Shown: positions 29,892 to 38,862 of the stretch, in pieces
Numbering within the stretch: the stretch's first letter is position 1
Layout: each line of letters starts with the position of its first letter
NCBI RefSeq assembly: GCF_000613905.1
Contig: NZ_BAJW01000006.1
Location: 1-64,000 of the forward strand
Reading direction: 5' to 3'
From: Acetobacter persici JCM 25330
GTDB lineage: Bacteria; Pseudomonadota; Alphaproteobacteria; Acetobacterales; Acetobacteraceae
Length of the DNA: 64,000 nucleotides
Notes under the pieces: generated by a model
Told to the model about the DNA's origin: nothing
Seen by the model: the letters and a program-made list of their open reading frames with translations, nothing else
The model's database searches: none
Translations under genes and position numbers: made by a program

Positions 29892-30011
29892 ATGAGATTT
29901 TTTATTTTGCTTATCGGGGTTGTTGTCTCATTAGCCTGCCTGTCACTGGCATGGTCCATTGTAGCGGCCCCTGAACCATCAGGCGGATGCACACTTGGTA
30001 TCTGTTTCTGA
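29892..30011 (+). CDS. Small single-helix membrane peptide, unknown
   Basis: A 39-codon frame starts at ATG 29892 with AGGA eight bases upstream. It encodes MRFFILLIGVVVSLACLSLA followed by WSIVAAPEPSGGCTLGICF. The first half is one hydrophobic helix that could be a signal anchor. The short tail holds two Cys residues (GGCTLGICF) and a terminal Phe. No family is recognised. It sits alone between a LysR gene and the mocR promoter. The start context and composition make it plausible as a real small protein, but chance is possible. Confidence 0.45.
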   Translation: MRFFILLIGVVVSLACLSLAWSIVAAPEPSGGCTLGICF

Positions 30012-30276
30012 ATTTCTCAGTCTCAGAAACGGCATCTTGGCATACAACCAGACTATAAGGGCCGTGTCAGACCGCGAAACGAACACACCTAGATCAGAAG
30101 AGGTCTTTTACGTATCATGTCGCTTAGGATCAGAGGGGCTTCCCGCTGTAGCGGCGCAGTCCGGTTGCGGCGAACTGTATGACATTACAGAGCGTGTAAG
30201 ATTAGCCGATAAAAAATGCTACTATTGTATGGTATGGTCTGAGACTGAGATATGAAATGTATGGAAGTCTGGCGGC
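30012..30276. promoter_or_regulatory. mocR upstream region with repeated TGTATGG motif
   Basis: This stretch precedes the MocR gene. It contains ATTGTATGG at 30224-30232 and AATGTATGG at 30256-30264, 32 bases apart. The first is extended to GTATGGTATGG, which includes TGGTAT, the complement of the ATACCA element known for GabR/PdxR-type MocR proteins. ATTGTATGG recurs upstream of the Nit1C operon. Autoregulation by MocR is the simplest reading. Confidence 0.45.
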
Positions 30277-31680
30277 ATGTCTGGTTACACTTATCTGGCT
30301 CAATGGAAAGACGAGATTAACAGCAGCCCGAATGCGATCTATCTGACGCTGGCGGATGCTCTGGCGCTCTCCATTCGTAAAGGCGACCTGAGGGAAGGGG
30401 ACAGGCTGCCGCCGCAGCGAATGATTGCGGAGTATCTTGGGGCCAATCTCACAACCGTAACCCGCGCATTGACTGAGGCCAGACGGCGCGGCCTGATTGA
30501 CGCGACAGTGGGGCGGGGCACGTTTGTGCGCGTAGGAGCCGGGGAAAGCCACTGGCGTCACACCGGGCCCGCTGTGGTCGATCTGACCATGAACCTGCCT
30601 CCTATCCCTAAAGATCCACCCCTGCAGCGGATGATCCAGAACGATATTACAGCCATCCTCAAACAGCAGGATCTGAACAGCCTGATGTCTTACCGCGTCA
30701 CGGGCGGGACGCTGGAAGAGCGGCAGCTTGGCGCGAAGTGGATTGCTCCTGTTATCGGCCAACGGCGAACGGATGAAATTCTTATCTCTCCCGGTGCGCA
30801 GAGTGCTCTGGCAGCGGTTGTCAGCACCTATACGCAACCGGGAGACGTAATTGTCACGGATCGCATCGCATACCCCGGGATACGAACCGTTGCTGCACAG
30901 TTCGGGCTTATTCTGGTCGGGGTCGATAGTGACCGCGAAGGCATGATGCCTGATCATCTGGACCGGGTCTGTGCGGAGCATCACCCCCGACTGCTCTATT
31001 GTATCCCGACAATCCATAACCCCACCACTGCTACAATGTCCCTACAGCGGCGGAAAGATATCCTTAAGGTTGCTCAGCACCACCATCTGCACATTACCGA
31101 GGATGACCCTTACAGTCTGCTGATGGAAAATCCGCTGCCAGCTCTGGCGGCGCTGGACCATAGCCGCGTCAGTTACATTGCCACACTTGCCAAAACACTT
31201 AGCCCCGGCCTGCGGACAGCCTACGTCGCACTCCCCAGTGCGGACATGACCCGGCGTGTAACCGCTGCCATACGGGCAATTGCCCTGACCAATGCCGGAC
31301 TGCTCAGTGCCCTTACAGCGCGATGGATGCAGACAGGGCAGGCAGAGACGGTTCTGCATGCCATCCAGAAGGAACTGCGGCTGAGGCAATCCATTGCACG
31401 AAAGGTGCTGGGGGAAGGCCATTGTATGAATCCGGACGGACCGCATGTCTGGCTAAAGCTGCCAGACTGGTGGGGAAGTGCGGATTTTGTTGCTTATGCC
31501 CGCAGGCGTGGCCTTGCTCTGGTGCCGAGCACCGTTTTCACGATCAGCGGAGAACCACCCCAGCGGGCGCGGATTGCTCTGGGAAGTGCGCCGGATGCAG
31601 CAAGTCTTGAAGAATCCCTGCACGGCGTTCTGTCCATTTTACAGCATAAGCGATCCCCCGGATTCACGGATATTGTCTGA
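30277..31680 (+). CDS. MocR-type regulator (GntR winged helix fused to PLP aminotransferase fold)
   Basis: The 467-residue protein has a GntR winged helix (about 20-85: YLTLADALALSIRKGDLREG, RLPPQRMIAEYLGANLTTVT) and a class I aminotransferase-like domain from about residue 115. The PLP-binding Lys lies in YIATLAKTLSPGLRTAYV, matching the usual SKTLxPGLR motif. Other conserved pieces are SPGAQSALAAVV, PTIHNPTTATMS and ITEDDPYSLL. MocR proteins sense PLP, amino acids or amino-compound aldimines. It stands directly upstream of the Nit1C operon on the same strand and shares a motif with that operon's upstream region, so it is the likely regulator. Confidence 0.93.
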   Translation: MSGYTYLAQWKDEINSSPNAIYLTLADALALSIRKGDLREGDRLPPQRMIAEYLGANLTTVTRALTEARRRGLIDATVGRGTFVRVGAGESHWRHTGPAVVDLTMNLPPIPKDPPLQRMIQNDITAILKQQDLNSLMSYRVTGGTLEERQLGAKWIAPVIGQRRTDEILISPGAQSALAAVVSTYTQPGDVIVTDRIAYPGIRTVAAQFGLILVGVDSDREGMMPDHLDRVCAEHHPRLLYCIPTIHNPTTATMSLQRRKDILKVAQHHHLHITEDDPYSLLMENPLPALAALDHSRVSYIATLAKTLSPGLRTAYVALPSADMTRRVTAAIRAIALTNAGLLSALTARWMQTGQAETVLHAIQKELRLRQSIARKVLGEGHCMNPDGPHVWLKLPDWWGSADFVAYARRRGLALVPSTVFTISGEPPQRARIALGSAPDAASLEESLHGVLSILQHKRSPGFTDIV

Positions 31681-31820
31681 CGCCGCAGCGCCTTCAGGGG
31701 AACGGAAGAGCTTTGATTCTATGGGAATAACCAGCGCATCAAAAAACAAAAAACGCCTCTGTTCACGAATGTGTGATTAAAAAATATCTGTAAAACAAGA
31801 GCTTATCACCACGAGATGGC

Positions 31821-31888
31821 ATTGTATGGATTTATGAATATTTTTGTATGCTTCTGTCTCTGATAAAAACCAGACGATTTTCTGGTTT
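31821..31888 (+). promoter_or_regulatory. Nit1C upstream control region: TTGTATG repeats and a hairpin
   Basis: In the 335-base gap between mocR and the first Nit1C gene, ATTGTATGG (31821-31829) matches the copy upstream of mocR. TTGTATG recurs at 31844-31850, 22 bases on, close to two helical turns. Just downstream, AAACCAGA (31867-31874) and TCTGGTTT (31881-31888) form a perfect 8-base-pair hairpin with a 6-base loop, either an operator or the 5' end of the leader. Confidence 0.45.
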
Positions 31889-31940
31889 GATTTAATTGTA
31901 CCCCATTAAAGAAACATACAATATTTTATCTTCTCCTGAT

Positions 31941-32006
31941 CCCGTGTCAGGTTTGCCCCGGCAACACGCTCAACCGGCCTCCTTACCGGAGACGGTTGCA
32001 CACGGG
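31941..32006 (+). promoter_or_regulatory. Structured leader able to sequester the Nit1C ribosome binding site
   Basis: CCCGTGT (31941-31947) is perfectly complementary to ACACGGG (32000-32006), and the GGG of that arm is part of the GGGAGA Shine-Dalgarno of the first gene. Inside, GCAAC (31961-31965) pairs with GTTGC (31995-31999), directly stacked on the outer stem, and CCGG (31974-31977) can pair with CCGG (31986-31989). An alternative hairpin TTGC-CCCG-GCAA (31953-31964) competes with the second stem. The layout resembles a translational riboswitch, but I could not match it to a known class. Confidence 0.5.
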
Positions 32007-32015
32007 AGAAATATT

Positions 32016-32498
32016 ATGCCGACAGTTGAACACACACCGCATAAAGATGGTGACTGCTTCGTCAATTATGAAAACAAGGTTTTCGAGGACGTCAAAGCCC
32101 AACCCGGCGAAAAAGCCCTTATCACTTTTCATACCGTCGCGAATGAAGGCTCAGTCGGGTTTGTTAATCTGCTTCAGGCCACACGCCTGATCCGCAAGGG
32201 TTTTGAAACTTCTGTCCTGCTCTATGGGCCGGGTGTGACCCTTGGTGTGCAGCGCGGCTTTCCGCGTCTGGGAGATGAAGCCTTTCCGGGCCATATGAAC
32301 TGCAACAAGCAGATTACAAAAATCCTTGAAGAAGGAGGAAAAGTCTATGCCTGCCGCTTCGCATTGCAGGCACTTTATGGCTACGGCGAACAGAATCTGA
32401 TCCCCGGCATTACCCCCATTAACCCGCAGGATGTGCTCGATATTATTCTGCTGGCCCGCCGTGACAACGCCTTTATCCTTAACACCTGGACTCTCTGA
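32016..32498 (+). CDS. MSMEG_0572/Sll0783-family nitrogen-starvation protein, first Nit1C gene
   Basis: The 160-residue protein begins [20 protein letters not shown] at ATG 32016, six bases after GGGAGA. It includes [40 protein letters not shown] and [20 protein letters not shown], recognisable as the MSMEG_0572/Sll0783 family found only in Nit1C-type clusters. The fold resembles DsrE-like small sulfur-relay proteins. Its biochemical role is unknown. It heads an eight-gene co-directional set whose start may be masked by the leader structure, so it may set expression of the whole cluster. Confidence 0.9.
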   Translation: MPTVEHTPHKDGDCFVNYENKVFEDVKAQPGEKALITFHTVANEGSVGFVNLLQATRLIRKGFETSVLLYGPGVTLGVQRGFPRLGDEAFPGHMNCNKQITKILEEGGKVYACRFALQALYGYGEQNLIPGITPINPQDVLDIILLARRDNAFILNTWTL

Positions 32499-32521
32499 GA
32501 GCGGAAGGGAGGACCGTCGGC

Positions 32522-33495
32522 ATGTCACGTATTGTTCGCGCCGCAGCGATCCAGATCAGCCCTGTCCTTGGAGACGATGGTCTGGGCACAGCACGGAAAG
32601 TCTGTCAGGCCATTCGCGACGCCGCGGAAAAAGGCGTGACGCTGGCGGTCTTTCCTGAAACTTTTGTGCCGTATTATCCTATTTTTCCTTTATCCAGCCA
32701 GCCTTCCGGTTTGGGGGCGAGCATCTGGAACTCTATGAGCGCGCCGTTATCATCCCAGGCCCGGTAACTGATATGGTCGCGGAAGCCGCACGGGATACCG
32801 GCATGGTTGTCGTGCTGGGTGTGAATGAACGTGATTTTGGCACGCTCTACAACACGCAGATCATTTTTGATGCAACCGGCGAGATCCTGCTCAAGCGGCG
32901 GAAGATTACCCCAACCTATCATGAGCGGATGGTCTGGGGACAGGGCGATGGAGCCGGACTCAAGGTTGTTCAGAGTGCCGCTGGCCGCATCGGCGCACTG
33001 GCATGCTGGGAGCACTATAATCCGCTCGCCCGCTATGCGCTGATGGCCCAGCATGAGGAAATCCACTGCGCCCAGTTTCCCGGCTCACTGGTTGGTCAGA
33101 TTTTTGCTGATCAGATGGACGTTACAATCCGTCACCACGCGCTGGAATCCGGCTGCTTTGTCGTCAACGCCACGGGGTGGCTCACGGACGAGCAGATCAA
33201 GGAGATTGCGCGCGACCCGGCACTGGAAGGGCCTCTGCGCGGCGGGTGCTTTACCGCCATTGTCTCACCAGAGGGCAAGTTTCTGGCCCCGCCTCTGACG
33301 GAAGGGGAAGGGATGGTCATTGCCGATCTCGACTTCGCGCTGATCACCAAACGCAAACGGATGATGGACAGCGTGGGGCATTACGCCCGGCCGGAACTGC
33401 TCAGCCTGCTTCATGACCGGCGTCCAGCCCGCACTGTTCATTACGTGGGTGAAGAGGGTCCGTTCTCGGCCTCCAAAGAAGAGGTGGCACCATGA
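32522..33495 (+). CDS. Nit6803-type nitrilase of the Nit1C cluster (frameshifted)
   Basis: Restored length is about 324 residues. It starts [20 protein letters not shown] after GGAAGGGAGG. The catalytic triad is visible: Glu in [11 protein letters not shown], Lys in [20 protein letters not shown] and Cys in [18 protein letters not shown]. The frame breaks between 32680 and 32681; one extra T restores [20 protein letters not shown]. Nitrilases hydrolyse R-CN to acid and ammonia. In pseudomonads the Nit1C nitrilase has been linked to assimilation of cyanide or cyanide-derived nitriles as nitrogen source. Its stop overlaps the next start as ATGA. Confidence 0.9.
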
Positions 33496-34601
33496 CTGTT
33501 CCAACACTTGGTACACTTTCCGGACGCAAACTGGTGACTGATCTGCAATCTCTCGGCCTGCAGATTGGCGAGACAACAGGCGGCATCTCCCGCAAGGGCG
33601 GCGCAGGCCCTTCAGACCACAAGACAATCACCATTGCCGGCCAGACTGTTATGGTCCCGGTTTATACGTCCGGAGCGCGTCGCTCCCCTTTTCAGGCCAG
33701 TGCGCCGGACAAAAGCGGGGCCAGCACGTTGCTGCGGGACGGGCAAACGCTCGGGACGATTCATTTCCCGGCCGCCCCACGGTTTTATGGGCTTAAAACC
33801 GCCGATGGTATTCCATACTGGAAGATTGCTCTGCTGCATGGGCGGGATACTCTGGCGACCACGGTACACCAGACCTGTATCCGTTATGCAGACCGGCGCA
33901 CCTCCTGCCAGTTTTGCGCCATTGGTCAGTCTCTGGAAGCAGACCGGACAATTGCCTACAAAACACCGGCGCAACTCGCGGAAGTCGCTAAAGCCGCTGT
34001 CGAACTGGACGGCGTGCGCGATATGGTGCTGACAACCGGTACCCCGAACGTGATTGATCGCGGGGCTGCGGTTCTGGCTGAGTCCGCCCGCGCTATCCGC
34101 ACCGCTGTGGACCTGCCGCTTCAGGTCCAGTGTGAGCCGCCACGTGATCACGTCTGGTTCCAGCGGCTCCAGGACGCCGGTGCAGACAGTCTTGGCATGC
34201 ATCTTGAAGCCGCCACGCAGGCCGTGCGTGAGAAGATTATGCCCGGCAAAGCCACGGTAAGCGTTGATCGCTACATGGAGGCTTTTGCTGCTGCCGTACC
34301 GATCTTCGGGCGAGGGCAGGTGAATACCTACATTCTGGCCGGTCTGGGTGATACTGCCCAGGACATTCTGGGTCTGGGGGAACGACTGATCGCGCTCGGG
34401 GTCTACCCTTTTGTGGTGCCGTTTGTCCCTATTTCCGGAACGCCTCTGGAAAATCATGCCGCACCTTCGGCAGACTTCATGAAATCTGTTCTCGCTCCTC
34501 TCGGACGGATGCTGCGGGATGCAAATATGAAATCCACCGATATCCGGGCCGGGTGTGGCCGGTGCGGGGCATGCTCCTCTCTCTCGGCCTATGAACAATG
34601 A
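33492..34601 (+). CDS. MSMEG_0568-family radical SAM enzyme
   Basis: This 369-residue radical SAM protein has its cluster ligands spaced unusually: Cys129, Cys139 and Cys142 in [19 protein letters not shown], that is CX9CX2C instead of CX3CX2C. A second Cys set, Cys355/358/361 (CX2CX2C in [11 protein letters not shown]), at the C terminus may hold an auxiliary cluster. Barrel motifs include [39 protein letters not shown] and [10 protein letters not shown]. The reaction is unknown. It overlaps both neighbours by ATGA junctions, so stoichiometric expression with the nitrilase and GNAT is likely. Confidence 0.92.
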   Translation: MTVPTLGTLSGRKLVTDLQSLGLQIGETTGGISRKGGAGPSDHKTITIAGQTVMVPVYTSGARRSPFQASAPDKSGASTLLRDGQTLGTIHFPAAPRFYGLKTADGIPYWKIALLHGRDTLATTVHQTCIRYADRRTSCQFCAIGQSLEADRTIAYKTPAQLAEVAKAAVELDGVRDMVLTTGTPNVIDRGAAVLAESARAIRTAVDLPLQVQCEPPRDHVWFQRLQDAGADSLGMHLEAATQAVREKIMPGKATVSVDRYMEAFAAAVPIFGRGQVNTYILAGLGDTAQDILGLGERLIALGVYPFVVPFVPISGTPLENHAAPSADFMKSVLAPLGRMLRDANMKSTDIRAGCGRCGACSSLSAYEQ

Positions 34602-35161
34602 GCAGGGTGCTTGAAGGCGTGGAAGACCGGCCTTTTATCCCCACGGAATATGTTGTGCGTCTTGCCCGCACACCATGGGAACGGGCCGGTTATCACGCCC
34701 TCCGCCGTGAAGTCTTCTGCCATGAACAGAAGATTTTTGTAGAAGACGACCGGGATGGGATTGATGAGGATGCCATTCCCATTATTGCAGCCTGCTGTAT
34801 GGCGGGCATGCCTGACCGGATTGTCGGCGCAGTCCGTATCCATGAAGCGGAACCGGGCCTGTGGCGTGGCTCCCGTCTGGCCGTGCATGCCGAACATCGT
34901 AAACTCGGGCGGATCGGTGCTGAACTGATCCGCATGGCCGTCAGCACAGCCCATGGTCTGGGGGCGCAGCGCTTTCTGGCGCAGGTGCAGGAACAGAACG
35001 TGCTGTTCTTCCGGCGTCTGCACTGGAAAAGCCTTGGCGTCATAACGCTGCACGGCCTGCCGCATCATGACATGCAGGCAGATCTGGCACGGTATCCCGC
35101 ACATGGTCAGGACCAGACCTGGCTGCTCCGCCCGCAACCCCGCACCAGACAGGTGGCGTGA
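34598..35161 (+). CDS. MSMEG_0567/Sll0786-family GNAT acetyltransferase-like protein
   Basis: The 187-residue protein has the GNAT pattern: YHALRREVFCHEQKIFVEDD at the N side, GAVRIHEAEPGLWRGSRLAV as beta4, and EHRKLGRIGAELIRMAV as the acyl-CoA pyrophosphate loop. The C-terminal HHDMQADLARYP is characteristic of this cluster's subfamily. It presumably acylates an amine made or used in the pathway; the substrate is unknown. ATGA overlap with the radical SAM gene. Confidence 0.9.
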   Translation: MSRVLEGVEDRPFIPTEYVVRLARTPWERAGYHALRREVFCHEQKIFVEDDRDGIDEDAIPIIAACCMAGMPDRIVGAVRIHEAEPGLWRGSRLAVHAEHRKLGRIGAELIRMAVSTAHGLGAQRFLAQVQEQNVLFFRRLHWKSLGVITLHGLPHHDMQADLARYPAHGQDQTWLLRPQPRTRQVA

Positions 35162-36132
35162 TGGCAGGGAAATTAGCTCTGATGTTGCGCGCCCTTCAGC
35201 AGAGCCGCGCTCTTGCCGCCAAGCAGGATATTGCGGAAGCTGTCGCCATTCTCGGCCCGCAGGTAGGAAATGCCATTCGCCTGGGCGATGACTGCGCCGC
35301 AATTGAGGATGGGGACGGGTATCTCCTGCTGGCCAGCGAGGGCTTTCAGGACAGCTTCGTCCGCGCCATGCCGTGGTTTGCGGGCTATTGCGGCGTGATG
35401 GTCAATGTCAGCGATATTGCCGCCATGGGCGGACGACCTGTGGCCGTTGTCGATGCCCTGTGGAGCGAGACATCCGAGGCTGCCAGATCCATCCTGACTG
35501 GCCTGCATGACGGCGCACGCACCTATAACGTGCCGGTTGTGGGGGGGCATACCAATATGCGCAGCACCCATAACTCGCTTTCCGTCGCGGTTCTTGGACG
35601 TGCCCGCCATCTGCTGACCAGCTTTGACGCACAACCGGGTGAAGTGCTGATTGCCGCCATTGATCTGCGTGGCCGCTGGCATGACCCGCATCCGTTCTGG
35701 GATGCCAGTTCCACCCTGTGTGGCACGGACCGCGTGGCCCGGCTGCGGGGGGATCTGGATCTCCTGCCCGGCATAGCTGAAGACGGTCTAAGCCGTGCTG
35801 CAAAAGATATCAGCATGGCCGGACTGCTGGGGACAGCTCTGATGCTGGCTGAATGTTCGGGGGTGGGCATGACTATCTCGCTTGATGATATTCCGCGCCC
35901 GGAGAATGCACCTATGGAACGCTGGCTATCCGCCTTCCCCAGTTACGGCTACCTGCTGACAGCCCGACCGGAGGACGCCGAGGCGCTTATGGCCCGCTTC
36001 CGGTCCCGTGATATTGCGACCGCCGTCATTGGCCAGTGCACCGCCACCCAGCGTCTGGATGTGACATGGGAGGGTGAGACAGAACCCTTCTGGGATCTGG
36101 CCCGCACGCCGCTCATGGGGTGTGCGCCATGA
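35161..36132 (+). CDS. Sll0787-family AIR-synthase-like protein of Nit1C
   Basis: The protein of about 323 residues resembles PurM/ThiL/SelD-type ATP-binding enzymes: RLGDDCAAIEDGDGYLLLAS, VNVSDIAAMGGRPVAVVDAL, VVGGHTNMRSTHNSLSVAVL and KDISMAGLLGTALMLAECSG. Relatives phosphorylate or cyclise an amide or carboxylate with ATP. A GTG at 35158 and an ATG at 35161 are both possible starts; I use the ATG because it gives a TGATG junction with AGGTGG nearby. The specific reaction in the cluster is unknown. Confidence 0.88.
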   Translation: MAGKLALMLRALQQSRALAAKQDIAEAVAILGPQVGNAIRLGDDCAAIEDGDGYLLLASEGFQDSFVRAMPWFAGYCGVMVNVSDIAAMGGRPVAVVDALWSETSEAARSILTGLHDGARTYNVPVVGGHTNMRSTHNSLSVAVLGRARHLLTSFDAQPGEVLIAAIDLRGRWHDPHPFWDASSTLCGTDRVARLRGDLDLLPGIAEDGLSRAAKDISMAGLLGTALMLAECSGVGMTISLDDIPRPENAPMERWLSAFPSYGYLLTARPEDAEALMARFRSRDIATAVIGQCTATQRLDVTWEGETEPFWDLARTPLMGCAP

Positions 36133-37293
36133 AACTTTCCATTGGTATTCTGACACATTCGACCAACCCACGGGGCGGTGTCGTGCATGGTATGGCGCTG
36201 GCAGAAGCCCTGCACGATGCCGGGCATGAGGCCACACTCATTGCACCGGACGAGACAGGCGCAGGCTTTTTTCGCACACTACGCTGCGCTACCCGCTACA
36301 TCCCTGCGAGGCATGTGCCTGACCTGCCAACACTGGTGGAGCAGCGCATTGACGAGATAAAAAATGCGCTGCGGCATGAGAGATCTTTTGATGTACTGCA
36401 TGCTCAGGACCCGATCAGCGCCAATGCTCTGGCTGATTTGGCGGAAGAGGGACGGATACAGGGGTTTGCCCGCACGGTGCATCATCTGGACAGCTTTTCT
36501 CATCCGGGCGTTGCTGCCCGTCAGGCGCGTGCCTGACGGCTGCGACCAAACTTTTTACGGTCAGCCAGATCTGGAAAGAGACGCTGTTTGCTCAATACCG
36601 GCGTCATGCGCCTGTAGTGGGGAACGGCGTTGATCTGGCCCGCTTCTCTCCGGAAGAGGGACCGCAGGACCATGATCTCCGTGTTCGTTATGGGCTTCCG
36701 CAAAATGGCCGCCTCCTGCTCTCGGTCGGCGGGGTGGAGCCTCGTAAAAACACGATTGTCCTGCTTCAGGCTTTTGATGCATTGCGGAAGAATTATCCGG
36801 ACCTGCATCTTGTGATTGCAGGAGGCGCATCTTTACTTGATCATTCTGCGTACCGCCTCCTTTTTGATGAGCATGTGCAGAGGCAGGGTCTGGCAAATGC
36901 CGTGACTGTCACAGGCCCGGTTGCGGACGCGATATGCCCGCGTTCTATCGGCAGGCTGCGGTTCTGGCCTATCCCTCACAAACAGAAGGCTTTGGCCTGT
37001 GCCCGCTCGAGGCTCTGGCCTGCGGGACACCTGTGGTGGTTCCGGCCGCACCCCCTTTTACGGAGCATCTGCGGACACTTGAGGCGTTCTGGTGCCAGCC
37101 AGACCAGCCCGAGAGCCTTATCTGCACGCTGCATGACGCCTTAAATGCCCGGAATGCGGCCCGCTTTCAGGTCAGCGGGCCAGTTACAGCCTGTCGATTT
37201 GACTGGCAGAAGGTGGCCAGCAAACACCTGCCCGCATACCGGCGTCTGGCGGCATTGCAGCACGCTACTGCTCCAGCTTCAGGAGTTTTCTAA
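36129..37293 (+). CDS. MSMEG_0565-family GT4-like glycosyltransferase (two frameshifts)
   Basis: Restored length is about 388 residues. The N part is [20 protein letters not shown] and [15 protein letters not shown]. The middle has [14 protein letters not shown] and [20 protein letters not shown]. The end has [20 protein letters not shown] and [10 protein letters not shown], the GT-B donor-sugar region. Frames break near 36533 (one base missing in a C run) and near 36931 (one G missing before DMPAFYRQA). It probably attaches a sugar to the pathway intermediate, or to a carrier, with a nucleotide-sugar donor. ATGA overlap with the preceding gene; 2 bases to the next. Confidence 0.87.
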
Positions 37294-37295
37294 CT

Positions 37296-37583
37296 ATGCC
37301 CGAAATGATTTTTCGTGTGCGCTGGCCTGATGGACGGGAGACAGACTGTTATTCTCCGTCGCTGGTCATACGAGACTACTTCACGCCCGGTCAGGATTAT
37401 TCAGTCCGGGAGTTTCTTGCAAAAGCCGACACAGCCCTGACGGAAGCCAGTGAACGTGTGCGCGCCCGGTATGGCTTTCCGTGCAGCCGCGCTCTGGGCC
37501 AGCGTGACGCCATTCAGCAGGCGTCTGCGGCTTTCCTCAATCAATCCGGTGCGCAGGTGCGCATCCTGTCTTTCAGTCTCTGA
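37296..37583 (+). CDS. MSMEG_0570-family nitrogen-starvation protein
   Basis: The 95-residue protein MPEMIFRVRWPDGRETDCYS continues with SLVIRDYFTPGQDYSVREFL and ERVRARYGFPCSRALGQRDA. This is the small conserved protein found in Nit1C clusters. No catalytic motif is visible and the function is unknown; a partner or carrier role for a neighbouring enzyme is possible. It lies 2 bases after the glycosyltransferase gene and 16 before the flavoprotein. Confidence 0.88.
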   Translation: MPEMIFRVRWPDGRETDCYSPSLVIRDYFTPGQDYSVREFLAKADTALTEASERVRARYGFPCSRALGQRDAIQQASAAFLNQSGAQVRILSFSL

Positions 37584-37599
37584 AACGAAGAGAAATCTC

Positions 37600-38847
37600 A
37601 TGACACATACTGAGAAAACTATTCCCGTTATCATCGTGGGTGGCGGGCAGGCCGGTCTCTCAATGAGCTGGTATCTCTGCCGGGAGAAGGTAGAGCACAT
37701 CGTTTTTGAAGCAAAAACTGCATGCCATGCATGGGATGATGAACGCTGGGATAATTTCTGTCTGGTCACACCGAACTGGCAGTGCGCGCTCCCCGGCCAT
37801 CCCTACACAGGCAAAGATCCGCATGGCTTTATGGTGAAGCAGGAAATTATAGAATACGTCAAAGGCTTTGTTGACTCATTCAATCCTCCCCTGCGTGAGC
37901 ACACACCGGTAACCTCCATTGCGCGCCATGAAAATGGAGGATATCGCGTTGTGGCGGGGAATGACGTATGGCACGCGGAACATGTAGTGATCGCGTCAGG
38001 CGCATATCAGGATGCTGTGATTCCGGGTTATGCCAGCGCGATTGATGCCAGTATTTATCAGGTACACTCCCAGGATTACCGGAATGCGGCACAGCTTCCG
38101 GACGGTGCTGTGCTGGTGGTGGGCAGCGGCCAGTCCGGTGCGCAGATTGTCGAGGATCTGTTCCTTGAAAACCGCAAGGTTCATCTGTGCGTTGGCTCCG
38201 CGCCGCGCGTCTCGCGCTTCTATCGTGGCCGGGATGTGGTGGACTGGCTTGCGGACATGCAGTTTTATGACCTTACGGTGGAGAAACACCCCTTGCGAGA
38301 CGGCGCACGGGACAAGACCAACCATTACGTAACGGGCCGGAATGGCGGCCATGACCTTGATCTGCGTCTTTTTGCAAAAGAGGGCGTTGAGCTGCATGGC
38401 ACGCTGAAGACAATCCGTGACGACGTGGCGCAGTTTGCACCTGATCTGACGGAAAATCTTGATGATGCCGACAAAACCAATGCCGACATCAAAAAATCCA
38501 TTGATGCCTATATCACCCGTGAAAACATCAATGCTCCGGAGGAAGCCCCTTACGTGCCAGTCTGGCAGCCTGATGGCAGCAACACGCCGCTGGACCTGAA
38601 AGCCGCCGGTATTACGGCAATTATCTGGTGCATTGGGTTTCGGCCAGATTACCGCTGGATTGACGTGCCGGTCTTTAACGGGGCCAACAAGCCAGTCTGG
38701 CGCCGGGGCGTAACGGATGCGCCGGGGTTCTACTTCCTTGGGCTTCCCTGGCTCCACACGTGGGGGTCGGGGCGGTTCTCCGGTGTCTCACGAGATTCCG
38801 CGTGGCTGGCCAGCCAGATCACCGGCAAAGATGTGCCTGTAGCCTGA
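37600..38847 (+). CDS. MSMEG_0569-family flavin-dependent oxidoreductase
   Basis: The 415-residue protein has two Rossmann dinucleotide motifs: VIIVGGGQAGLSMSWYL for FAD near the N terminus and LVVGSGQSGAQIVEDL for NAD(P)H near residue 170. Conserved FMO-like pieces are WDNFCLVTPNWQCALPGHPY, VVIASGAYQDAVIPGYA and IIWCIGFRPDYRWI. It resembles flavin monooxygenases that hydroxylate nitrogen or insert oxygen. ATG 37600 was chosen over an upstream in-frame ATG that lies inside the previous gene. The substrate is unknown. Confidence 0.92.
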   Translation: MTHTEKTIPVIIVGGGQAGLSMSWYLCREKVEHIVFEAKTACHAWDDERWDNFCLVTPNWQCALPGHPYTGKDPHGFMVKQEIIEYVKGFVDSFNPPLREHTPVTSIARHENGGYRVVAGNDVWHAEHVVIASGAYQDAVIPGYASAIDASIYQVHSQDYRNAAQLPDGAVLVVGSGQSGAQIVEDLFLENRKVHLCVGSAPRVSRFYRGRDVVDWLADMQFYDLTVEKHPLRDGARDKTNHYVTGRNGGHDLDLRLFAKEGVELHGTLKTIRDDVAQFAPDLTENLDDADKTNADIKKSIDAYITRENINAPEEAPYVPVWQPDGSNTPLDLKAAGITAIIWCIGFRPDYRWIDVPVFNGANKPVWRRGVTDAPGFYFLGLPWLHTWGSGRFSGVSRDSAWLASQITGKDVPVA

Positions 38848-38862
38848 GCGAAGGACGCCGCC

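Noticed and set aside
31811-31850. Sigma-54 promoter for the Nit1C operon
   Set aside because: TGGCAT is present but the required TTGC element at the correct spacing is missing.
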